Shown here piece by piece: positions 56,769 to 64,000 of a stretch of DNA of 64,000 bases. Each line of letters opens with the position of its first letter. Within the stretch, counting starts at the first letter, position 1. Under the pieces are notes generated by a model. That model had not been told where the DNA came from. It worked only from the letters and a program-made list of their open reading frames with translations, and did no database searches. The DNA comes from Schaalia radingae (GTDB lineage Bacteria > Actinomycetota > Actinomycetes > Actinomycetales > Actinomycetaceae): the NCBI RefSeq assembly GCF_900106055.1, contig NZ_LT629792.1:2366194-2430193 (forward strand). Reading direction: 5' to 3'. Position numbers and translations under genes: made by a program.

Positions 56769-58245
56769 GTGAAGACACGCGCACTCGAGGGTGTCGGATC
56801 TCAGGACGTGCCAGCTTTGCTGGTCAACGCTCAACGCACATTCAGCCATCTACCTGCGCAAGTACTGGAAATGGCGCACCTTTTTGACGACGCTGGCCAG
56901 GAAATTGCGCTGGTGGGCGGACCTGTGCGCGACGCGTTCCTCGGCGTGACGCCGCATGACTTCGACTTCGCAACATCGGCACGCCCCGACGAAACCGAGG
57001 AGCTGCTCAGCAAGTGGGCCGACGCCGTGTGGGACATCGGCAAGAAGTTCGGCACGATCGGAGCACGCAAAGATCACATCGTTGTGGAAATCACCACATA
57101 CAGGTGCGACGAGTATGACATCGGCTCACGCAAGCCTGACGTCACATTCGGAGACACGCTCGAGGGAGACCTGACGCGCAGAGACTTCACTGTCAACGCC
57201 ATGGCGATGCGGCTGCCGACGATGGCACTTGTGGACCCTCACCACGGTCTTGACGATCTGGCCGACGGACGCCTGCGCACACCTGTCACCGCTCAACAAT
57301 CATTCGACGACGACCCGCTGCGCATCATGCGTGCGGCGCGTTTTTGCCGCCCAACTGGGCATCGACGTCGACATGGATGTGATGGATGCGATGGAGTCGA
57401 TGGCCTCACGGCTGTCGATTGTGTCCAACGAACGGATCCGGGCCGAATTTGAACGCCTGATGGTCAGCCCGTACCCGCGGCGCGGCATCGAACTCATGGT
57501 GCACACCGGCGTGGCAGCTGTTGTCATTCCGGAGCTGGACGCACTGGTCGATACGCGCGACGAACACCGTCGCCACAAGGACGTGTACGAGCACACGCTG
57601 ACCGTGCTCGATCAGGCGATGGACCTGGAAACCGGGCTCGATGGCGCTGTGCCGGCACCGGACCTGATTTTGCGGCTGGCCGCGATCATGCACGATGTGG
57701 GCAAGCCTGCCACGCGGCGCTTTGAAAAAGACGGCACCGTGTCGTTCCACCATCACGAGATTGTCGGCGCGAAACTGACGCGCAAACGCCTCAAGGCCTT
57801 GACCTTTGACAGACACACAGTTGATGCGGTGACGCATCTGGTGGCGCTGCATCTGCGTTTCCACGGTTATGGCGAACAGGCCTGGACTGATTCGGCTGTG
57901 CGCCGCTACGTTGCTGATGCTGGTGACCAGTTGGAGCGCCTGCACCGCCTCACTCGAGCTGACTGCACGACGCGCAACCGCCGGAAAGCGATGCACTTGT
58001 CGGCCGCTTATGACGATCTGGAAGCACGCATCGCTCAACTACGTGAACAGGAAGAACTCGATGCGATCCGGCCGGATCTGGATGGCAGTCAGATCATGGA
58101 AATCCTCAACATTCCACCTGGCCGCGATGTGGGTCGAGCACGCCAGCACCTGCTGGACCTGCGCATGGAGAACGGCCCGATGGGTCAGGACGCGGCACGT
58201 GAGGAACTACTGCGCTGGTGGACCGAGCAGGGTGCCAGGGACTGA
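56769..58245 (+). CDS. cca: CCA tRNA nucleotidyltransferase (one-base frameshift)
   Basis: The enzyme adds or repairs the 3' CCA of tRNAs. The N-terminal part has the nucleotidyltransferase signature (LVGGPVRDAFLGVTPHDFDF, RRDFTVNAMA). The C-terminal part has an HD domain (LRLAAIMHDVGKPATR). At about 57343 the frame changes: the natural AARF-AAQLG junction is broken by one extra T in a TTTTT run, and the gene continues one frame over to 58245. Because the gene is essential and the error is in a homopolymer, a sequencing error is likely. Start GTG at 56769 with AAAGGA upstream. Total ~492 codons, normal length. Confidence 0.9.
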
Positions 58246-58377
58246 AACACCCGCCGGCCGCCCAAGGCACGGCGTTCGCACCGTAAAACAGTGGCCGGAC
58301 TGTACACTCAATGTGAAGGGCGTCATAGCGTGGATCGGACGCCCTCGCGCCACGACAAAGGATGAAAGAAGCTCACG

Positions 58378-59846
58378 ATGACGATTACTTCACCTGAAAC
58401 GGCAAGTGCTGATATTGGCGTGTATGGAATGGGCGTGATGGGGTCGAATCTTGCGCGTAACCTCGCACGCAACGGGTATCGCACTGCGGTGACGAATCGT
58501 TCACCCGGTCGCACGCTGCGCCTCATGGACCAACATGGCGACGGATCCGAGGGCATCTTCATTCCCTCGGAAACCACCGAAGACTTCGTGAAATCGCTCG
58601 AAAAGCCGCGCGTGGCCATCATTATGGTGCAGGCAGGTGAGGCCACTGACTGGGTCATCGAACAGCTTGCGGACCACATGGACGAGGGTGACATTATCGT
58701 GGACTGTGGAAACTCCCTGTTCACTGACACGATTCGCCGTGAAAAGTGGGTGCGTGAGCGTGGGATGCACTTTGTCGGTGCTGGCGTTTCAGGCGGTGAG
58801 GAAGGTGCTCTGTGGGGGCCGTCCATCATGCCGGGTGGAACCGAGAGTCCTACAAGCGCCTTGGCCCGATGTTTGAAACGATTTCCGCCCATGTGGACGG
58901 CGAGCCGTGCTGTACGCACGTGGGTGCTGACGGCGCGGGTCACTTCGTCAAGATGGTACACAACGGCATCGAATACGCAGATATGCAGGTCATCGCGGAG
59001 GCCTACGACGTGCTGCGCCGCGGCATGGGTGCTACACCGTCCGAACTGGCGGACATTTTCGACGAATGGAATGCGGGCGAGCTGAATTCGTACCTCATCG
59101 AGATCACGGCGCAGGTGCTGCGCCACAAGGATGCAAGCACAGGTGAGCCGCTGGTGGATATGATCGTGGACCAGGCATCGCAGAAAGGCACCGGCAAGTG
59201 GACCGTGCAAACAGCGCTGGACCTGGCAGTTCCCGTCACCGCCATTGCTGAAGCAACCTTTGCGCGCGGCGCATCCTCGCAGACCACGCAGCGTGAAGCC
59301 GCACAACACATGGAGGGCCACGCCCAGGAACTGAAGGTGGAACAGGCCGATCATGACTCCTTTGTTGAGGACGTACGACGCGCCCTGTTCGCCTCCAAGA
59401 TCATCGCCTACTCACAGGGATTCGATGAGATCGCTCAGGGGGCACACGCCTACAACTGGACGATTGACAAGGGTTCTGTGGCGCGGATCTGGCGCGCAGG
59501 ATGCATCATTCGTGCCACGTTCCTGTCCGACATTGGGCAGGCGTACGACGAGGATCCCGATCTGCCTCTGCTCATGGCAGCCCGAACCCTTCGCCTCCCG
59601 GATCGAGGAATGCATCCCGTCACTGCGCAAGATTGTGGCATTGGCAGCGACGCACGGCATTCCTACCCCCGTGTTCTCGTCGTGCCTGGCCTACTTCGAC
59701 ACGGTGCGTGCCGACCGACTGCCGGCAGCACTGATTCAGGGTCAGCGTGATTTCTTCGGCGCGCACACCTACCGGCGCGTCGATCGCGAGGGAACATTCC
59801 ACACGCGGTGGCTGACGAGGGCAAGCCTGAAGAACAGTGGGACTAG
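58378..59846 (+). CDS. gnd: 6-phosphogluconate dehydrogenase (several frameshifts)
   Basis: Decarboxylates 6-phosphogluconate in the pentose phosphate pathway. NADP motif IGVYGMGVMGSNLARNLA, substrate motif GAGVSGGEEGALWGPSIMPGG, then GADGAGHFVKMVHNGIEYAD and, further on, FASRIEECIPSLRK and FFGAHTYRRVDREGTFHTRW. The frame changes near 58846 (one C missing), near 59590 (two bases, probably C runs) and near 59810 (one G missing), ending DEGKPEEQWD at 59846. Joined, it is ~489 codons, the family length. The pattern of short homopolymer losses points to sequence error. Confidence 0.88.
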
Positions 59847-60006
59847 GCTCGGACCATACCCAGGTGTGATTCCCTTCATGGAAAAGCTGGGATTTCCATG
59901 TGAAACGAGGGGAATAGTGGCGCGGTTCATGGCGCGATCACCGTCGACATGCTTACGCTGAAGGGCAAGGCTCATAGAGACGGTGCCTGTAACGAAAGGT
60001 GAACGC

Positions 60007-62355
60007 GTGTCGAAAAACGGCAGGATGAATCCGGATGAGGCCAAGAACGGGCGTCACTCGTCCCGCTCATCGCACGGCACATCGCGAGGGGCGATGCGTC
60101 CCGATCCGGCATTCCCCAAGCGCGCAGCGCGACATGAAGGAACCCATCGGTCATCCGCTTCCAACTCGTCGCCCGGGACTTCCAGGCAGGCTGGCTCCGC
60201 TGCGGCAGGCAATGCCGGTGGGCGGAAAGGCGAAACCAGCCGGTCGAACTCACGCAAGACCAGTGGACGCACAGCGAATGGGCGCAAAAGGCGGTCATGG
60301 GGTAAACGCATCGGCCTTGCCTTCGTGTTCAGCGTCCTCGGCGTCATTATTGCCGGACTGGCATCCTTCCTGTTCCTGTACGCCACGTTGGATATTCCCA
60401 AGGCCGACCAGGTGGCCCTGGCTCAGACCAGCACCGTGTATTACGCGGACGGCACCTCCGAGATGGGGAAGTTCTCTGAGATCAATCGCTCCATCATCGA
60501 CACGTCCACATTGCCGGACTATGTGGGGCAGGCCGTTGTTGCCTCCGAAGACCGCACTTTCTATTCCAACTCCGGAATAGATCTGAAAGGCATTGCGCGT
60601 GCCCTCGTCAATAATCTGAGAGGACTGCCGCGACAAGGTGGCTCCACGCTCACCCAGCAGTACGTGGAGCGCTACTACATGGGTGAGACTACTTCGCTGA
60701 AAGGCAAGGTCAAGGAAGCGGTCCTGGCGGTGAAGATCAACCGTGAGCAAACCAAGGACGAAGTGCTGGGCAACTACCTCAATACTATCTATTTCGGCCG
60801 GGGAGCCTACGGCATCGAAGAAGCCTCGAAAGTCTTTTTCGGACATCCGGCATCAGAACTGACCCTGTCAGAATCCGCGCTGCTGGCAGGGATCATCCCG
60901 GCACCATCGGCGTGGGATCCTGCAGAAGATCCTGATATGGCGCACTCACGGTGGGAACGAGTCATCTCACTGATGGTGCAGGACGGGTGGATCGACCAGG
61001 CGGAAGCAAATCAGCAGCAATTCCCGCAGACCATTGATTTCCAGGAGACGACCTCGTCAATGACCGGGACGACCGGCTACCTCCTGCAGCAGGTGCGTCG
61101 CGAGCTGGCCGAGACAGGTGCGTTCACTGATGAGCAGATCGATTCGGGTGGCCTGTCGATCATCACCACTATCGACAAGGCTCGTCAGGAAGCCGCAATC
61201 AATGCGGCCCAGATGATGAACGAGGTCGAGGGATGGAACCCTGATTCCATGCACGTGGCGCTGTCTGCCATTGACCCTGCAACGGGGGAGATCGTCGCTG
61301 AGTTTGCGGGCAGTGACTATCAAAAAGTTCAACGTAATGCGGTCACTGATGACATTGCACAGGCCGGTTCAACCTTCAAGCCGTTTACCTTGCTGGCGTA
61401 TGCCGATCAGGGCGGTAGTGTCTACGATCAGGTTGATGGCAGTTCACCGCGCTCATTTGACGGCCTGGCTGAACCAGTGTCGAACGTGGGGAACACCTCG
61501 TGGGGTAATGTGTCGTTGATTAAGGCAACGTCCTATTCAATCAACACGGCTTTTGTGACGTTGAATGAGAAAGTCGGTCCGCAGGCGACAGTGGACACAG
61601 CCGTGAAGCTGGGAATCCCTGAAGACACGAACGGGCTCGATGCGACGCTGCTCAACACGTTGGGTGTGGCATCAACGCACAACATTGACCTCACCCATGC
61701 GTATGCCACTATCGCCAACGGCGGGACACGGATGAACCCGCATATCCTGCGAGAGGTGCGTGACTCTGTTGGCAACAAGGTCTACAGCGCGCAGCTTGAG
61801 TCGGAAAAGGTCTTTGATGCAGAGACGGTCAGCGCGATTATGCCGGCGCTCAAGGCAGTGATGGAGCCGGGTGGCACCGGTGAGAAGGCGGCAGTTCTGG
61901 GACGTGAAGCGGCCGGTAAGTCCGGTACGTCTGATGATCAGAAGTCCGCACAGTTTGTTGGAATGGTTCCGGGCCTTGTCGCCAGTGTCTCGATGTATCA
62001 GTCCGACGAGGCCGGCAACCCGGTTTCGCTGGATAACATCGGCGGCCTGTATCAGTTCCACGGAGGCGACTGGCCAGCTGACGTGTGGGTGAAATTCATG
62101 GAGGCTGCAACTGCTGACCTGCCTAACGGTGACTACTCGTGGTACACCGAACCGAACCCAGTTCAACAGAACACTCCACCAACGCCGACACAACCTCAGT
62201 CGGTCCAGCCCACCCAGCCGACTCAGCCCACACAACCCGAACCAGCTGAACCGACTCAGCCCACACAACCCGAACCAGCTGAACCGACTCAGCCCAGCCA
62301 GCCTGGTCAGGGTCACGATGACGACCACGATACGGGCGGCTCTCAATCCTCCTAG
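60007..62355 (+). CDS. Bifunctional penicillin-binding protein (class A)
   Basis: A ~782-residue peptidoglycan synthase. A basic, Ser/Arg-rich cytoplasmic tail of ~90 residues leads to one membrane helix (IGLAFVFSVLGVIIAGLASF). The GT51 transglycosylase has VASEDRTFYSNSGIDLKG and GGSTLTQQYVERYYM. The transpeptidase has the SxxK motif (AGSTFKPF), SxN (SYSINTAF) and KSGTS in the KTGT place. The C-terminal tail is PTQP/EPAEP repeats, probably a wall-spanning spacer. A GTG at 60007 with AAAGG upstream is chosen; 59983 is the alternative. Confidence 0.93.
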   Translation: MSKNGRMNPDEAKNGRHSSRSSHGTSRGAMRPDPAFPKRAARHEGTHRSSASNSSPGTSRQAGSAAAGNAGGRKGETSRSNSRKTSGRTANGRKRRSWGKRIGLAFVFSVLGVIIAGLASFLFLYATLDIPKADQVALAQTSTVYYADGTSEMGKFSEINRSIIDTSTLPDYVGQAVVASEDRTFYSNSGIDLKGIARALVNNLRGLPRQGGSTLTQQYVERYYMGETTSLKGKVKEAVLAVKINREQTKDEVLGNYLNTIYFGRGAYGIEEASKVFFGHPASELTLSESALLAGIIPAPSAWDPAEDPDMAHSRWERVISLMVQDGWIDQAEANQQQFPQTIDFQETTSSMTGTTGYLLQQVRRELAETGAFTDEQIDSGGLSIITTIDKARQEAAINAAQMMNEVEGWNPDSMHVALSAIDPATGEIVAEFAGSDYQKVQRNAVTDDIAQAGSTFKPFTLLAYADQGGSVYDQVDGSSPRSFDGLAEPVSNVGNTSWGNVSLIKATSYSINTAFVTLNEKVGPQATVDTAVKLGIPEDTNGLDATLLNTLGVASTHNIDLTHAYATIANGGTRMNPHILREVRDSVGNKVYSAQLESEKVFDAETVSAIMPALKAVMEPGGTGEKAAVLGREAAGKSGTSDDQKSAQFVGMVPGLVASVSMYQSDEAGNPVSLDNIGGLYQFHGGDWPADVWVKFMEAATADLPNGDYSWYTEPNPVQQNTPPTPTQPQSVQPTQPTQPTQPEPAEPTQPTQPEPAEPTQPSQPGQGHDDDHDTGGSQSS
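62221..62286 (+). repeat. Tandem 33-bp repeat coding the PBP tail
   Basis: Two identical 33-bp copies (62221-62253 and 62254-62286) plus shorter partial units encode Thr-Gln-Pro / Glu-Pro-Ala repeats at the end of the PBP. The in-frame unit (11 codons) allows length change without a frameshift. Confidence 0.85.
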
Positions 62356-62417
62356 ACGTCTGGCGCTGGTGGGCACGTGGGCCTAGCCGGTTGGCTATCC
62401 GACTGCATGAAAATCGA

Positions 62418-62460
62418 GCCGCACCCACAGTGTGGAAAAAATCCACTGCGCGGGTGCGGC
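62418..62460. terminator. Bidirectional-type terminator between PBP and rplI
   Basis: The 9-bp stem GCCGCACCC / GGGTGCGGC encloses a smaller imperfect hairpin with an A-run. It lies between two convergent genes. On the minus strand it is followed by a short T-rich run (TCGATTTTC). Probably ends transcription from both sides. Confidence 0.6.
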
Positions 62461-62551
62461 CCGGTATGAATGTGCCCGGCGTCCCGGAGCCTCCTTACAG
62501 AAACGGAGTACTCATCGGAACGCCGGGATCACACTCGGTGGTGTGTCACTG

Positions 62552-63010
62552 TCACTCAGCGATGACGCGGACATGCAGGTTTGCAGACACCTCAGAGTGC
62601 AGGTTGACCTTGACGGTGTAGTCTCCCAGCGTCTTGATCGGAGCAGGGATGACGATCTTGCGGCGATCAATCGTCTGGCCGATCTGATCCTGAACGGCCT
62701 GAGCGATGTCGGCACTTGAAACGGCGCCAAAGAGTCGATCGTTGGAACCGGTCTTGCCGGAAACAGTCACGAACTTGACTTCCTGGAGCTGATCGCGCAC
62801 GACGCGGGCATCGTCGACGGACGCGATTTCGCGCTTGCGGCGAGCACGAGCCATGTCGTCAATCTGGCGCTGAGCACCCTTGGACCATGCAGTGGCAAGG
62901 CCGCGAGGAACCAGGTAGTTGCGAGCGTAACCGCTTCTCACCTCGACAACGTCACCGGCTGAACCGAGCTTGTCGACATCGTGGGTCAAAATGAGTTTCG
63001 TTGTTGCCAT
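62552..63010 (-). CDS. rplI: 50S ribosomal protein L9
   Basis: A 152-residue two-domain ribosomal protein. The N-terminal domain begins [20 protein letters not shown] and contains [14 protein letters not shown] long helix and the C-terminal rRNA-binding domain follow. The ATG at 63010 is used; an upstream in-frame extension lies over rpsR and is not conserved. It is the last gene of the ssb-rpsR-rplI group. Confidence 0.96.
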   Translation of the reverse strand: MATTKLILTHDVDKLGSAGDVVEVRSGYARNYLVPRGLATAWSKGAQRQIDDMARARRKREIASVDDARVVRDQLQEVKFVTVSGKTGSNDRLFGAVSSADIAQAVQDQIGQTIDRRKIVIPAPIKTLGDYTVKVNLHSEVSANLHVRVIAE

Positions 63011-63033
63011 CAGAAAAAGCCTCCCTATGAATC

Positions 63034-63275
63034 TCAGCGACCGGACGAAGAGTACGGCAGCAGAGCCATCTCGCGGGCGTTCTTGACGCCTTGGCGATGC
63101 GGCGCTGTTCCTGTACGGATACGCCAGTGACACGGCGGGCACGGATCTTGCCGCGGTCCGAGATGAACTTACGCAGCAAAGCGGTGTCCTTGTAGTCAAT
63201 GGATTCGATCTTGGCCGACTTCAGCGGGTTGGCCTTCTTCTTAATGGGCTTATTGCGAAGTTGAGGCTTCGCCAT
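63034..63275 (-). CDS. rpsR: 30S ribosomal protein S18 (one-base frameshift)
   Basis: About 80 residues when joined. It starts [20 protein letters not shown] and runs through [27 protein letters not shown]. At about 63088 one base (a G) is missing. The next frame gives the proper end [17 protein letters not shown] and a stop at 63034. S18 is essential, so a sequencing or assembly error is by far the likeliest cause. Confidence 0.93.
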
Positions 63276-63391
63276 AGTGTTCTCCTTGGATCCAGGTAAT
63301 CGCTGTGATTACCCCATACGAAAAATGAAGCGATAAGAATGCATTGCGAAAGCGCGTTGCGTCAGATCAGCGTCGCCCTCGTCAATTGAAT

Positions 63392-63981
63392 TTAGAAAGG
63401 CGGCTCTTCACCGAAAGAGGACGCTCCCTCGGTGCGCCACGGATCGGAAGTGGACCCTCCGGCGGGCGCATTGTAGCTGCCTTGTTGCTGACCATATCCA
63501 CCTGCTGGCCACCGCCTTGCGAGTAGCCACCCTGGTAGCTGCCGGAACCACCTTGCGCGCCAGCGCCTGACTGGCTCTGGTATCCACCCTGGGAGTATCC
63601 GCCCTGGCCGGAATCGCCTCGAGGAATGCGGGTCACTTCAGCCTTTGCGTAACGCAAGGATGGGCCGACCTCGTCAACCTGCAGGGACAATTCACTGCGC
63701 TGCTGGCCATCGCGCGTTTCATAGGACCGCAAAGTCAGGCGACCCTGGACGATGACGCGCATGCCTTGCGCAGGGTTTCGGCCACGTTCTCAGCCGCGTC
63801 GCGCCAGACGGAGCAACGGTAGAACTGTGTGTCTCCGTCGCGCCATTCGTTCGCACTGCGGTCGAACGAGCGTGGGGTCATTGCCACCGAGAAGTCGCAA
63901 CGGCTACTCCGATGACGTGAAACGCAATTCGGGATCTCTGGTCAGGTTTCCGACGATTGTGACGACAGGTTCTCCAGCCAT
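63392..63981 (-). CDS. ssb: Single-stranded DNA-binding protein (several frameshifts)
   Basis: Binds and protects single-stranded DNA at the fork. It starts [20 protein letters not shown] at 63981. Across frame changes near 63907, 63895 and 63767 it continues ([42 protein letters not shown]). A Gly/Gln/Ser-rich linker follows. After another shift near 63510 the tail ends [17 protein letters not shown], the acidic tip that recruits partner proteins. Correct frames restore a normal SSB of ~195 residues, so the breaks look like base-calling errors. Confidence 0.88.
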
Positions 63982-64000
63982 GTCAACTCCTTTGGTGGGT

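Overview
This window surrounds the chromosomal replication origin of a moderately GC-rich Gram-positive actinobacterium, most likely from the Actinomycetaceae (Actinomyces/Schaalia-type). The evidence is gene order and gene content: dnaA-dnaN-recF-dciA-gyrB-gyrA-DUF3566 on one side of the origin, rpmH-rnpA-yidD-yidC-khpB-rsmG-parA-parB on the other, a DLW-39 peptide gene between tRNA-Ile and tRNA-Ala, a MurJ with an extracellular C-terminal domain, a DUF6049 protein and an LAxTG-type sorting motif. No species is claimed.

Layout. 1-7.2 kb: end of a DEAD/DEAH helicase gene, then a sugar operon read leftwards (binding lipoprotein, two permeases, GH1 beta-glucosidase, LacI-type repressor) with two palindromic operators close to the CebR box of Streptomyces, so probably cellobiose or cello-oligosaccharide uptake. 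7.3-9.7 kb: a TauE/SafE exporter coupled to a radical-SAM sulfatase-maturase-like enzyme. 9.8-11.0 kb: a broken FemAB-type gene. 11.2-12.6 kb: a PadR regulator with its membrane partner. 12.6-13.5 kb: non-coding DNA with palindromes and an inverted array of about 31-bp repeats. 13.5-14.3 kb: a chimeric scar joining a truncated lipoprotein gene to a truncated cyclase gene. 14.3-24.1 kb: an accessory, defence-like block, all on the minus strand: a three-gene restriction-modification operon (two methyltransferase-type proteins plus a GIY-YIG-type/helicase fusion), two unrecognised small genes, and two large proteins with HEPN-like C-termini. 24.3-27.1 kb: an XRE regulator/membrane protein pair and a damaged surface protein gene. 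27.2-64 kb: the core chromosome.

The core reads as a set of functions. DnaA, the oriC DNA, DnaN, RecF, DciA and gyrase start and support replication. ParA, ParB and three parS copies segregate the origin. L34, RnpA, YidD, YidC and KhpB form the usual translation/RNA processing/membrane insertion string. Further right are a HAD hydrolase, Ddl, an aminotransferase, a cysteine-less thioredoxin-like protein with TrxB, MurJ, DUF6049, a Nudix enzyme, the CCA enzyme, 6-phosphogluconate dehydrogenase, a bifunctional PBP and the L9/S18/SSB group.

Quality caveat: genes that should be intact (cca, gnd, rpsR, ssb) carry one-base frameshifts, several in short homopolymer runs. This looks like consensus error rather than biology, so broken accessory genes must be judged with care. 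The best candidate for an undescribed system is the 14.3-24.1 kb block.
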